This document shows, piece after piece, positions 53,163 to 62,332 of a stretch of DNA of 64,000 nt. The stretch is from Streptomyces endocoffeicus (GTDB lineage Bacteria > Actinomycetota > Actinomycetes > Streptomycetales > Streptomycetaceae). The DNA lies in the NCBI RefSeq assembly GCF_016741935.1, contig NZ_JAERRG010000011.1, forward strand, positions 264,266 to 328,265, read 5' to 3'. The position numbers and the translations under genes are program-made. Every line of letters begins with the position of its first letter. The stretch's first letter is position 1. The notes beneath the pieces are model-generated. The model saw only the letters and a list, made by a program, of their open reading frames with translations, was not told where the DNA came from and ran no database searches.

Positions 53163-53789
53163 ATGAGTGACGTTCGGCCCGCCTGGACCGCCATCGCTCA
53201 CTGGCTGGCGGTGCACGCGCCTGCCTCGCACGCCACTTTACGGCCGGGCGCTGCCGTGGCAGACGTTCGATCCGCAGAGAATGAGTTGGGGATGGGTCTG
53301 CCCGCCGACCTGGTGACGCTGCTGATGGTGTGCGACGGAACGGTCGATGCCTCAGCCCTTGACCGCGACCCCGACGAGCATGATCCGGGCCTGTTTCTCG
53401 CCCAGCACCATCTGCTGCCGCTTGAGGAGATCGCGCAAGTCCGGGGTAGCGGAGGGACCACCGATCAGTACTGGGGTTCCTGGGTGCCTTTCGCCGTCAC
53501 CGACTACTCCCTGCCTCCGTGGGGCGGCCTGGCAATCGACGCCGAAGGCCGCCTCGCCACCTTCAGCCAGGACGGCGGTGAGCCGCCGTCGGCACCGCTC
53601 ACCTACCCCGGGCACGGATCCCTCAGCGAGTTCTTGGGCACCGTGGCCGAAGCCCTCACCCAAGGCACCGGCCCGTTGATGGCCGAGGCCACACCCGGCA
53701 TCCACCGGGGCGCGCTCGTGTGGGGGCCGTTGCCAGGTGACGGCGCTCCGTGGACGCCGGCGCACCCGGAGCACGGCTCCACAGACTGA
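53163..53789 (+). CDS. SMI1/KNR4 (SUKH)-like protein
   Basis: This 208-residue acidic soluble protein has the SUKH superfamily pattern: LRPGAAVADVRSAENELGMGLPADLVTLLMVCDGT near residues 22-56, then LLPLEEIAQVRG and WVPFAVTDYSLPPWGGLAIDAEGRLATFSQDG. SUKH proteins often act as immunity proteins against nuclease or polymorphic toxins and also occur singly in Streptomyces. ATG 53163 has GGAGG upstream. It is the last intact gene inside the island. No toxin gene is adjacent, so role is unknown. Confidence 0.82.
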   Translation: MSDVRPAWTAIAHWLAVHAPASHATLRPGAAVADVRSAENELGMGLPADLVTLLMVCDGTVDASALDRDPDEHDPGLFLAQHHLLPLEEIAQVRGSGGTTDQYWGSWVPFAVTDYSLPPWGGLAIDAEGRLATFSQDGGEPPSAPLTYPGHGSLSEFLGTVAEALTQGTGPLMAEATPGIHRGALVWGPLPGDGAPWTPAHPEHGSTD

Positions 53790-53859
53790 AGGACAGCCTC
53801 CAGACGGGCGGCGGCGGATGAGAAGCGCAGGTCGGAGAGTACGGGGCAGCCACTCTTTC

Positions 53860-54030
53860 ACTCCCAGGGACGTCGAGCGGTTCGTGCTACGCCACGCGAA
53901 TGCTGTGCTGCGCGGCAGTGCCCCGAGGCCACCCCTGGACTGGGCCGACCGCGCAATCTTGCGGGGCTTGAATACCCCGTCCCTGCGCCTCAGGCGGCGC
54001 ACGGCTACTCGTCGCCACGGCCCGGGGTGC
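53860..54030 (+). pseudogene. Remnant of a transposase/integrase N-terminal region
   Basis: The frame reads VLRHANAVLRG...RPPLDWADRAILRGLN...LRLRRR, close to the N-terminal AVLRRQ..RP.L.WADRA.L..L region of integrase-catalytic-domain transposases. The rest of the transposase is missing. The interval 53790-54233 otherwise shows no gene. Confidence 0.45.
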
Positions 54031-54233
54031 GCCCGCACATTCCTCTCTCGGATGGGCTTTTGTCGAATGTTGCCAAGCGGTGCATGATGGAAGTGCAAGC
54101 GAAGCTGGCTTTTGGAGGCACTGCGGTGGGGACCATTTGGGGACCACACGGTGTGCGCGACCCCGCACAACTCAGGTGTTACCACACGTATTTCACCTGC
54201 GGAAAGCGTCGTAATTCCGGGGAATTCGGCGTT

Positions 54234-54285
54234 CGCACTTGACTGGGGGTCAAGGGGTCGCAGGTTCAAATCCTGTCGTCCCGAC
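54234..54285 (+). other. Second attachment-site copy (partial tRNA-Pro)
   Basis: Identical to 39366-39417 over 52 bp. It lacks the tRNA 5' half and the CCA, so it is not a working tRNA. It marks the right end of the CRISPR island and at the same time the left end of a second integrase module. Confidence 0.92.
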
Positions 54286-54401
54286 GGTGTTATTGCAGGT
54301 CGGAGGCCGTTTCCGCTGGAAGGTGGGGGCGGCCTTTTCGGTTGGTGGTCGTTGGGTGGTCGTAGATCTGCTTCGGACCCGCTTCTGGCGCTGATGCTGT
54401 T

Positions 54402-55676
54402 TCATGCTGCTTGTGTGTACTGGTCGCTGTGGGGCTGGTTTCGCGGGGCGGGTGGGTTGGTGGTCGTTGTGTGGTCGTAGCGTTCTTCCTCGCGGTCGAG
54501 CTGCTTGGCGATGGCGTCGACGGCTTGGCGGGCTGCGGGTTTGGTGAGGTGGCCGTAGATGTTGGCTGTGGTGGAGATCGTGGAGTGGCGCAGGGTCTTC
54601 GAGACGATGGTCAGCTCGACGCCGTGGGTCAGGGCCAGTGTTGCGGCGAGGCGGCGCAGGTCGTGGACGCTGGTGCGCGGGACGCCTGCCTGGCGGGCGA
54701 GGTAGTGGAAGTGGTTGAGGACGTATTCCGGGTGCAGTGGGCGTCCGTCTTCGCGGTGGAAGACGAATCCGCCGCCCGGGTCGCTGGGCGCGTGGCGCTG
54801 AGTTTTGCGGCGGGTGAGGATGGCGTGGATACGGAGTGAGAGGGCGACCCAGTCGCTGCTCTTGCGGGTCTTCGGGCGGGTCAGGGCGAGCTTGTTGTTG
54901 TCGATCGCCGAGAGGGTCCAGCGGACGTAGACGGTGCGTGAGCCGAGATGGACGTCGTCCCAGTGCAGGCCGAGGGCTTCGCCTTTGCGGAGGCCGGTGC
55001 CGATGAGGAACTCGATCAGGTCGGCGAAGTCCGGATCGCTGGTGTGGCAGTGGCGCAGGAAGCGGATGGCCTGGGCTGGGGTCCAGATGGTGCGCTCGGT
55101 GGAGGCTGGGCGGGGGATCACGGTGGGCCGGACGACGTTGGTGGGGAGTCGGTGCTGGCGGACGGCGTCGCCGAGCGCGCTGGAGAGGGTGGCGAGGATG
55201 TGCCAGACGGTGGGGCGTCCTCGTCCAGCGGCGAGCTGGGCCAGTACGAAGTGGTGGATGTGCTCGTAGGCGAGCTCGTCCAGGCGGATCGGGCCGAGGG
55301 CCGGAATCAGGTCGTCGTGGACGTAGTCGCGGTAGCGGACCCATGTGGTGGGCTTGAGCCGCAGTCGTTTGGCGGCGAGCCACTGGGTGAGGTAGTCGGC
55401 GACGGTCTGGTTCGGGTCGGCGCTGATGCCGATTCGGCGGCCGGCGCGGTAGCGGTGCAGGGCGGTGCGGGCGTCGTCCTCGGTGGGGAAGCCGCCGCGG
55501 CGCACGGTGCGGTTGTGCTCACCGGGTGCGGTGGCGGGAAGGTCGAGGGCGAAGGTCCAGGTCCCGTGGGCGGGATCGGAGATCAGCTGGGGGCAGTGGG
55601 TGCCGAGCTGGCGGCGCTGCTCGTCGCGGCAGCCGCAGCGGCGGTAGACGCGCCCCACGGTCTCGTGGGTGCCCAT
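54402..55676 (-). CDS. Second tyrosine integrase, related to the island integrase
   Basis: The 424-residue protein aligns along its length with the first integrase: GRVYRRCGCRDEQRRQLG start, TVADYLTQWLAAKRLRLKPTT core-binding region, IGTGLRKGEALGLHW with catalytic Arg, HDLRRLAATLAL, and LRHSTISTTANIYGHLT with the Tyr. It ends before the att core, 117 bp away. ATG 55676 is supported by AAGG upstream. Its 5' region (about 55700-55890) shares patches with that of the first integrase. No third att copy was found to the right, so its own element may be decayed. Confidence 0.9.
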   Translation of the reverse strand: MGTHETVGRVYRRCGCRDEQRRQLGTHCPQLISDPAHGTWTFALDLPATAPGEHNRTVRRGGFPTEDDARTALHRYRAGRRIGISADPNQTVADYLTQWLAAKRLRLKPTTWVRYRDYVHDDLIPALGPIRLDELAYEHIHHFVLAQLAAGRGRPTVWHILATLSSALGDAVRQHRLPTNVVRPTVIPRPASTERTIWTPAQAIRFLRHCHTSDPDFADLIEFLIGTGLRKGEALGLHWDDVHLGSRTVYVRWTLSAIDNNKLALTRPKTRKSSDWVALSLRIHAILTRRKTQRHAPSDPGGGFVFHREDGRPLHPEYVLNHFHYLARQAGVPRTSVHDLRRLAATLALTHGVELTIVSKTLRHSTISTTANIYGHLTKPAARQAVDAIAKQLDREEERYDHTTTTNPPAPRNQPHSDQYTQAA

Positions 55677-55953
55677 GACGATCACCTTCTACGGCGACAC
55701 GGAATTGTTGCGGCATTTTCATTGTCAATCGCGGCTAAGGAGAATGGAAACTCCTTACGACCACAATCCGACCACCACTGGCCTGATCGGTTTCCTGACC
55801 CCGGTGATCCCTTTACTTTCCCGACAAGTGCGGGGCGGTAGTAGTCGGCCTTCGCTGGCTGAAGGTTGTTGTTGCCGAAAATAATGTGCCAAGCCATGTC
55901 TCTTGTCGCGCTCGATCGGCGGAGTCAGGCATCGCCACCACGGCGCTCCGCCG
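55677..55953. other. Upstream region of the second integrase
   Basis: No gene is seen. Short matches to the first integrase upstream region (GACCACAAT, ACAAGTGCGGGG, ATGTGCCAA) suggest integrase promoter and arm sites. Confidence 0.45.
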
Positions 55954-56331
55954 TCAGGCCGTCGGCTGGCTGTGATGCGTCGTCTCGGACGGCTTCATTG
56001 GTGTACATCCCACGATCCGTCGGCGAGCTTCTCCGCCATCATCACCGGGGACGTTGAGGTTGCCGGTGATGACCTTCGGCATGATCGAGGCGTCCACGAC
56101 GCGCGGCCCGCTGAGGGCGCTCATCCGGCCCTCGGGGTCCAGCCCGGTGTTCGCGCCGACGCCCATGCGGCAGGTGTCCGAGGGGTGGTAGGAGGTCCCG
56201 GTGGCCTTCCGAGCGCATGTCTCGGTCTCGCTGGTGATGTCGGGGCCGGGTGTGATCATGACGGGGCCGAATCGGGACAGCGCCGATGGGCGGCCGGACT
56301 GCTGATCAAGCACATTGCACCAGGTCAGCAC
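55954..56331 (-). pseudogene. GMC oxidoreductase C-terminal fragment
   Basis: The minus strand encodes GTSYHPSDTCRMGVG...RVVDASIMPKVITGNLN, the conserved C-terminal active-site and FAD region of GMC oxidoreductases such as choline dehydrogenase. Only about 100 residues remain of some 500; the frame then runs into unrelated tail (TPMKPSETTHHSQPTA). It is a truncated remnant next to the integrase. To its right, up to 56466, nothing else is seen. Confidence 0.75.
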
Positions 56332-56466
56332 CTGTGAAGCAGCTTTGAAGCGCTACGGGTCGGGCGTGCGTGTCGCCGCCGTCCTCCGGGAGCGTGCCGT
56401 TACCGTGATTCGGCGCGGCCCCACGGCCTGCCCCAGCACCTGCTGCTCACATCACGGAAGACGGGA

Positions 56467-57627
56467 GTGGGGATGCGGGCTACTCCGGATGCGGACAACG
56501 AGCAGCCGCGCGTTGTGGTGGGCCTCCTCGTCGATCCGGACGCGCCGGCGGAACTGGCGGAGGAGCTGGCCGAGGATCTGCCGGAACCGCTCGCCGAAGC
56601 CGTGAACCGAGACATCGAGTGGAGCCTGCGGGTCGTCCGTGACCCGCTGACCGCCACGTTGCAGGACAGTGTCGCGATCCTGAACGCGACACGGGAGCAC
56701 AAGCTCCGGGAGAACTGGGACATCGCCGTCTGCCTCACCGATCTGCCCTTGCGTACCGGCAGGCGACCACTGGTGGTCGATGTGGACGCCGAAGATCGGG
56801 TGGCGCTGGTGTCGCTGCCCGCGCTCGGTGGGATCTTCCTACGGCGGCGGCTCCGTCGCTCCGTCGTCCGGCTCCTGAAAGATCTGATGCTCACCACGAC
56901 CGGCGACGGCTCCACGCGGCCGGGCCAGGGCGCCATCGGACCGATCGTTCCGGAGCGGACCGCCCCCGTGAAGCGCGTGGCGACGGACGAAGAGATTGTC
57001 GATCTGCGGATCGTGGGGTCTCCGGCGAGAGGACGCCTGCGTCTGCTGCTCGGAATGGTTCGCGCCAACGGCCCTTGGCGGCTGGTCCCCGCCCTCGCCA
57101 AGGCGCTGGCTGCCGCGCTGGCCACCAGCGCCATCGCCGTGATGAACGGGGCTGTCTGGAACGTGGCCACCGGGATCCGGGTCGAGCGGCTCGCCGTGAT
57201 TTCCCTCTTCTCGGTGGCGGCCATGGTGACCTGGCTCATCGTCCACCGGCGTCTGTGGGAGCGGCCCGAAACTCCCTCCCCCGAGGACAGGGAGAAGGCG
57301 GCGCTGTACAACCTCTCCACGGTCCTGACCCTGTCCCTGGGCGTCCTGTGCGGTCTCGTCGGCCTCTATGTCGTGGACTTCGCGGTGTCCTTGTTCCTCA
57401 TTGACGGCGGAGTGCTGGCCAAGCAGGTGGGCCGCTCGGTCGGACTGGGCGACTACGCGCGCCTGGCGTCGCTGGCGAGCGCGGCGGCCATCGTGGGTGG
57501 AGCCCTCGGATCCGAATTCGAGAGCGACGAAGCGGTCCGCCGCGCCGCCTACGGCAAACGGGAACGCCAGCGCCGCGAGCAAGCGGAGCGTGAACGCCAG
57601 GAGGCCGACACCGCGCAGTCGGGGTAG
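56467..57627 (+). CDS. Membrane protein of unknown function
   Basis: The 386-residue protein has a soluble N-terminal half (PDAPAELAEELAEDLPEPLAEAVNRDIEW, WDIAVCLTDLPLRTGRRPLVV) and four hydrophobic segments from about 200: KALAAALATSAIAVMNGAVW, LAVISLFSVAAMVTWLIV, LSLGVLCGLVGLYVVDFAVS and a final LASLASAAAIVGGALG. A charged coiled tail follows. The start may be GTG 56467 or ATG 56473; both have GGAAG/GGGAG upstream. I do not recognise the family. Confidence 0.75.
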   Translation: MGMRATPDADNEQPRVVVGLLVDPDAPAELAEELAEDLPEPLAEAVNRDIEWSLRVVRDPLTATLQDSVAILNATREHKLRENWDIAVCLTDLPLRTGRRPLVVDVDAEDRVALVSLPALGGIFLRRRLRRSVVRLLKDLMLTTTGDGSTRPGQGAIGPIVPERTAPVKRVATDEEIVDLRIVGSPARGRLRLLLGMVRANGPWRLVPALAKALAAALATSAIAVMNGAVWNVATGIRVERLAVISLFSVAAMVTWLIVHRRLWERPETPSPEDREKAALYNLSTVLTLSLGVLCGLVGLYVVDFAVSLFLIDGGVLAKQVGRSVGLGDYARLASLASAAAIVGGALGSEFESDEAVRRAAYGKRERQRREQAERERQEADTAQSG

Positions 57628-57731
57628 GCGTCGGCAGTGTGGACCGATGGCCCCCGCGCATGGCGTCATGCACGGGGGCCGCATCACGAAGGTGATGCCT
57701 TAATGACTCCCCCGGCATCCTCCTGGTCCAC

Positions 57732-58091
57732 TTGCGCGGGCCGTCCTCAAGGGAGGGGCAGGCCGTCGTGGCGAACGGACTGGGCTTCACCGCGGGTCAG
57801 GTTCCCGCCGTCCCCGGGGGAGACATGCCGGTGGATTTCGCCGGCCAGGTGAGGCAGACGTTCGCCAATCTGGCAACGGTGCTCGCGGAGGCCGCCTCGG
57901 ATCTGTCCGAGGCGGTGAAGGTCAATGCCCACCTGGTCGAGGAAGACCGCATGGAGGAGTTCAACGAGATCTACCGCGAGATCTTCGGACCCGATCACAT
58001 GCCGGCCCGGACCACCGTCGCCGTAGGACTGTGGGGAGTGCGCCTCGAAGTGGACTGCGTCGCGGTATGTCCCTCGGAATCACACGCGTAG
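57732..58091 (+). CDS. RidA/YjgF-like protein, possibly N-terminally frameshifted
   Basis: From residue 10 the 119-residue frame reads as a RidA (reactive imine/enamine deaminase) protein: QAVVANGLGFTAGQVP, FAGQVRQTFANLATVLAEAASDLSEAVKVNAHLVEE and FNEIYREIFGPDHMPARTTVAVG. The Arg of PARTTV is the usual active-site residue. Only a TTG start (57732) gives this frame. An ATG at 57703 begins MTPPASSW...GRPQG in another frame and would fit the missing N-terminus, so a frameshift near 57755 is possible. C-terminus RLEVDCVAV is typical. Confidence 0.65.
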   Translation: MRGPSSREGQAVVANGLGFTAGQVPAVPGGDMPVDFAGQVRQTFANLATVLAEAASDLSEAVKVNAHLVEEDRMEEFNEIYREIFGPDHMPARTTVAVGLWGVRLEVDCVAVCPSESHA

Positions 58092-58150
58092 GCGGGAGAA
58101 TGTGATGACAACGAGCGCGCACCACACAGACCGCGGACCCCGATGACTCC

Positions 58151-58664
58151 TTGACGGGGAAGCTCCAGGAGGTCGGCTTCCCGGCCCTCGGCGACTTCCT
58201 TGAAGAGAGGTTCGTCGATCCGCGGATCCATGCACTTGTGCCGGACGGGAAGATTGTCGGCCGGGCGGTGACGTTGAGGATCGTGCCACCGGATGCCACC
58301 CCGATGGCCGAGGCGCTGGACCTGCTGGGCCCCGTGGACGTGCCGGTGGTCGACACCGGGCAGAACCTCACCCACGCTCCGATCGGCGCTGTCACCGGCT
58401 GTGTCGCGCGGGCCGCGGGCGCGGCGGGCGTCGTGGTCGACGGAGTTGTCACCGATCTGCGGGAACTGCCGGGGATACGGCGCGAGGCGGAGCCGCTGGT
58501 GCGGGCGCTGGAGGAGCTGACGAGCGCCGTGGGCCGGACACTACTGGAACGGGGACGTCGAGCCGGCCCGGCAGGAGGGGCGCGCTCAGCTGGGCGAGGC
58601 GGAGAAACAGGTGGCCCGTGCGGAGGGCGAGGGCGCGCCCCGGCCGCCGACGGAGGAGGGCTGA
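58151..58664 (+). pseudogene. RraA-family-like gene, broken
   Basis: Residues from 58151 onward match the RraA-like fold (LQEVGFPALGDFLE, VGRAVTLRIVPPDATPM, VVDTGQNLTHAPIGAVTGCVARAAGAAGVVVDGVVTDLRELPG with the conserved GVVVDG). After about 58480 the family pattern stops. A different frame, ending at TGA 58664, carries YWNGDVEPARQEGRAQLGEA, an acidic helical tail. Start codon and 3' end are uncertain; a frameshift or deletion is likely. Confidence 0.5.
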
Positions 58665-58737
58665 GCCGGCCCCGCGGGGCGGCCGGGACGGTGGCCGCGG
58701 ACGACGCCGGAAGAGAGCCCGCCGTACAGTTGCTCGT

Positions 58738-59940
58738 ATGGTGGACGCGGATGTGTCGACCTCGGCCGGGGCCGCCGAACGGATGCTCGAGGAGCTGGTC
58801 AGCGCCGCCGAGCAAGCCTCACCTGCGGAGTTCCCGGAGGTCCTGAACCGCTATGCCGGGGCCATGGGCCTGGGCCGTGCCGTCGTCCATCTGATCGATC
58901 TCCAGCAGCGGCTGCTGCTGCCGCTGGCAGAGGACGAGACGGAACTCCCGGTGGACGCCTCCCTCGCCGGATGGGCGTACCGCACGGACGCCCTGCGGGT
59001 GGAGGAGGACGGCTCGGGCGGGCTGGTCGTATGGCTGCCGCTGGCCAACGGGGCCGAGCGGCTGGGAGTCCTGCGACTGCGGATGGAGTCCCTGAACGGG
59101 CTGCGGCTGTGGCGCTCGCGGGCGCTGGCCTCGCTCCTCGGCTTGGTGATCACCTCCAAGCGCACCTACATCGACACGTTCGCGCAGCGCACCCGGACCC
59201 GGCCCATGCAGCTGTCCACGGAGATGGTGCGGGCCTTTCTGCCGCCACGTTCGATCGGCACCGGCCGGGTGGTCTCCACCGCGGTCCTGGAGCCCGCGTA
59301 CGAGCTGGGAGGCGATGCCTTCGACCATTCGTTCACCGCGGACGTGCTGCACGCCACGATCCTCGACGGCATGGGCCACGATCTGGCGTCCGGCCTCGCC
59401 ACCTCCGTGGCCATGGCGGGGTCACGCAACGCCCGGCGCACGGGCGCCGACCTGGCCTCGCTCGTCGGCGCCGTGGACTCGGCGCTGTCGACCTGGCTGC
59501 CGGATCAGTTCTGCACCGGCATCTTCACCCAGTTGCACATGCCCACGGGGGTGCTGCGCTGGTCCGACTGCGGCCATCCGTCCCCCTTGCTCATCCGCCG
59601 CCACCGGCTGCTGGAGAAGGAACTGGAGCGGCCTTCCGAGCCTCCGTTGGGGCTGCCCGCCAGCCTGGCCGCCAGTGCCCGGCAGATACACGAGGCGGCC
59701 CTGGAACCCGGTGACCGGATTCTGCTGTACACCGACGGTGTCGTGGAATCGCGCAATGAGGGAGGCGAACAATTCGGCCTGGACCGCTTCACCGACCACA
59801 TCATCCGGTCGACGGCCGCCGGGCAGAACGCCACGGAGGTGCTCCGCCTGCTCATTCACGCCATCGTCGACCGCCGGCGCGACGAACTCAGCGACGACGC
59901 CACGATTCTGATGATCGAATGGTGGCCGCCGGGACCGTAA
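58738..59940 (+). CDS. GAF-like sensor plus PP2C/SpoIIE phosphatase
   Basis: This 400-residue cytoplasmic protein has a GAF-like input region at about 10-150 (LEELVSAAEQASPAEFPEVLNRYAGAMGLGRAVVHLID). The SpoIIE-type PP2C domain covers about 175-398: PAYELGGDAFDHSF and ILDGMGHDLASGLA hold the metal Asp residues, with GDRILLYTDGVVESRN and LSDDATILMIEW at the end. Such phosphatases dephosphorylate anti-anti-sigma factors. ATG 58738 opens MVDADVSTSAGAAERMLEEL. The next gene follows after 4 bp, giving an operon of two phosphatases. Confidence 0.92.
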   Translation: MVDADVSTSAGAAERMLEELVSAAEQASPAEFPEVLNRYAGAMGLGRAVVHLIDLQQRLLLPLAEDETELPVDASLAGWAYRTDALRVEEDGSGGLVVWLPLANGAERLGVLRLRMESLNGLRLWRSRALASLLGLVITSKRTYIDTFAQRTRTRPMQLSTEMVRAFLPPRSIGTGRVVSTAVLEPAYELGGDAFDHSFTADVLHATILDGMGHDLASGLATSVAMAGSRNARRTGADLASLVGAVDSALSTWLPDQFCTGIFTQLHMPTGVLRWSDCGHPSPLLIRRHRLLEKELERPSEPPLGLPASLAASARQIHEAALEPGDRILLYTDGVVESRNEGGEQFGLDRFTDHIIRSTAAGQNATEVLRLLIHAIVDRRRDELSDDATILMIEWWPPGP

Positions 59941-59944
59941 GACG

Positions 59945-62332
59945 ATGTCCCCCGTGGTGAACGAGCCTCTCGACATGGTGTACCTGGCCACGGCCACGAT
60001 GGATTCGCACGGCGTCGTGACCGGGTGGAGCGAGGGCGCCCAGCGGCTGCTCGCCTACCGGCCCGAGGAGATCGTGGGGCGAGCGGTGACCGAGCTGTGG
60101 GCCGGGGAGACCGCCGTCGAGGCGGTCGGGCGCTGTCTGGCCGGCCGGTCGAGGTGGAGCGGACGGGTGGGGCTGTGCCACCGAGACGGCCATCGTATGG
60201 AGGCGGAGGCGCTGGCGCACCGCGTGGTGGCGGACGGCGGTGCCACCGGGTGGCTCCTGGTGTCCGCCGTCGCGCGGGAACCGCGTCCGCCCGAGGCCGA
60301 CGCGGCTGTGGGGGCGTTCACCCAGGCCCCGTGCGTGCTCGCGGCCTTCGATACGGACCTGCGGCTGGTACGGGCGAACGCCGAGATGGAGGCGGCGGCC
60401 GCCCTCACCGAGGATCGGATGCGCGGTATGCGCCTGGTCGAGCTCCTGTCGCATCCGGAGAGCGAGAAGACCGAGGAGGGCATGCGCCGCGTGCTGGAAA
60501 GCGGCGAACGGCAGGTCCTGGAGGCTTATCTGCGGGTGCCGGGGGAGAGCCGCGAGCACGCCTGGACGATCTCGCTCGCGCCGCTCAAGGACCGGACGGA
60601 CCGCGTGTACGGCGTGTGCTTCGCCGCGTATGACACGGCCCGCCGGCACCAGGCCCAGGAGCGGCTGCTGCTGCTGAACGAGGCGGGGAAGCGCATCGGC
60701 TCCACCCTGGACCTCGCGCATGTCGCCCATGAACTGGCCGACGTGGCCGTCCCCCGGGTCGCCGATTTCGTCGGCGTCGACCTGCTCACCTTTCTCGACC
60801 AGGGTGAGGAACCCCCCTCGGGCCCGCTGTCCGGTCCCATCACCATGCGCCGCGCCGCCCATCGCTCCGTCCTCCCCGGAACCCCGGAGGCCGTGGCCGA
60901 CGTGGGCGAACTGGACACCCACCCGGAGTCCTCACCGTCGGCCGCATGCCTGGCCGAGGGCCGGGCCATCCTCTACCAGGTGACCGACGAGCTCATGGTC
61001 CGGTGGGACGCCCTCGATCCGGTACGGGCCGCCCGGATCCGGGAGTACGGGATCCACTCGGAGCTGGTGGTGCCGATGCGCACCCGCGGTGTCACCCTTG
61101 GCGTGGTGTTCCTCGCGCGCCACCGGACGCCGGTGCCGTTCGAGAAGGACGACCTGCTGCTGGCCGAGGAAATCACGGCCCGAGCGGCCGTATGTGTGGA
61201 CAACGCACGCCGCTACAAGCGCGAGCGCATGACGGCCAGGGCTCTGCAGCGCAATCTGCTGCCGCGGCGCCTGCCCGACCTGGCCGCGGTGGAGGTCACC
61301 TCGCGCTATCTGCCCTCGGAAACCTGGGCCGGCGTGGGCGGCGACTGGTTCGACGTGATCCCGCTCTCCGGCGCTCGCGCCGCCCTGGTGGTCGGCGACA
61401 CCGTGGGCCGCGGCGTCGAGGCGTCCGCCACCATGGGGCACCTCCGCAGCGCCATACGCACCCTGGCCGATATCGATCTGCCGCCCGGCGAGCTGCTCAC
61501 CCACCTCGCCGATCTCGTGACCCGGCTGGCCGCCGAGGACGATCCCGAACCCCCCGAGGCCACCGGCGCCACCTGCCTGTACGCGGTCTACGACCCGGTC
61601 TCCCGCCACTGCACGCTCGCCAGCGCCGGCCACCCCCCGCCCGCCGTGGTCACCGCGGACGGCAGCGCCGACATCCTCGACGTCCCCAACGGCCCGCCCC
61701 TCGGCCTCAGCACCCTGCCCTTCGAGGCGGTCGAGACCGAATTGTCCGAGGGCAGTGTCCTCGCCCTCTACACCGACGGCCTGGTCGAGGGCCACGACCG
61801 CGCGATCGACGAGGGACTGGAGGCGCTGTGCGAGGCCCTGGCCCAGCCGGGCCCGTCCCTGGACGCCCTCGGCGACACCGTCCTGCGGACTCTGCTCCCC
61901 GCCCGCCCCGAAGACGATGTCGCCCTGCTCCTCGCCCGCGCCCGGGCCCTCGGCCCCGACCGGGTCGCCACCTGGGAGATCCCCCCGGAACCCGCCGTCG
62001 TCTCCCGGATCCGGCGGGAGGTCACCGCCCGACTGATGGACTGGGGACTGGAGAGGCTGGTCCTCACCACCGAGCTGGTCGTCAGCGAATTGGTCACCAA
62101 CGCGATCCGCTACGGCAGCCCGCCCATCCGGCTGCGCCTGATTCGCGACCGCGCGCTCATCTGCGAGGTCTCCGACTTCAGCAGCACGGCACCGCATCTG
62201 CGCCGGGCCCGCGCGCTCGACGAGGGCGGCCGCGGCCTCTTCCTGGTGGCCCAACTCGCCCAGCGCTGGGGCACTCGCCTGGAGGTCCATGGCAAGACCA
62301 TCTGGGCCGAGCAGGATCTCTCAGACGACTGA
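59945..62332 (+). CDS. PAS-PAS-GAF-SpoIIE phosphatase with HATPase domain
   Basis: This 795-residue multi-domain regulator is typical of Streptomyces sigma-factor control. Order: PAS (about 10-115), PAS (120-230), GAF (240-425), PP2C/SpoIIE (440-670, GVGGDWFDVIPL and LVVGDTVGRGVEAS with metal Asp) and a C-terminal anti-sigma-type HATPase (685-790, LVVSELVTNAIRYG with N-box). It could both phosphorylate and dephosphorylate anti-anti-sigma proteins. It is translated 4 bp after its partner. Confidence 0.93.
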   Translation: MSPVVNEPLDMVYLATATMDSHGVVTGWSEGAQRLLAYRPEEIVGRAVTELWAGETAVEAVGRCLAGRSRWSGRVGLCHRDGHRMEAEALAHRVVADGGATGWLLVSAVAREPRPPEADAAVGAFTQAPCVLAAFDTDLRLVRANAEMEAAAALTEDRMRGMRLVELLSHPESEKTEEGMRRVLESGERQVLEAYLRVPGESREHAWTISLAPLKDRTDRVYGVCFAAYDTARRHQAQERLLLLNEAGKRIGSTLDLAHVAHELADVAVPRVADFVGVDLLTFLDQGEEPPSGPLSGPITMRRAAHRSVLPGTPEAVADVGELDTHPESSPSAACLAEGRAILYQVTDELMVRWDALDPVRAARIREYGIHSELVVPMRTRGVTLGVVFLARHRTPVPFEKDDLLLAEEITARAAVCVDNARRYKRERMTARALQRNLLPRRLPDLAAVEVTSRYLPSETWAGVGGDWFDVIPLSGARAALVVGDTVGRGVEASATMGHLRSAIRTLADIDLPPGELLTHLADLVTRLAAEDDPEPPEATGATCLYAVYDPVSRHCTLASAGHPPPAVVTADGSADILDVPNGPPLGLSTLPFEAVETELSEGSVLALYTDGLVEGHDRAIDEGLEALCEALAQPGPSLDALGDTVLRTLLPARPEDDVALLLARARALGPDRVATWEIPPEPAVVSRIRREVTARLMDWGLERLVLTTELVVSELVTNAIRYGSPPIRLRLIRDRALICEVSDFSSTAPHLRRARALDEGGRGLFLVAQLAQRWGTRLEVHGKTIWAEQDLSDD

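Noticed and set aside
52808..53170. Plus-strand frame of 120 codons before the SMI1/KNR4 gene
   Set aside because: No family motif; the minus strand carries a recognisable DUF488-like C-terminus over the same bases.
54234..54285. A second tRNA-Pro gene
   Set aside because: Only the 3' part from the anticodon arm is present and the acceptor stem 5' strand is missing; it is an att copy.
54250..55383. Arg/Pro-rich frame ending VGTTGFEPATP next to the second att
   Set aside because: It is another frame of the second integrase; codon use and motifs support the 54402-55676 frame.
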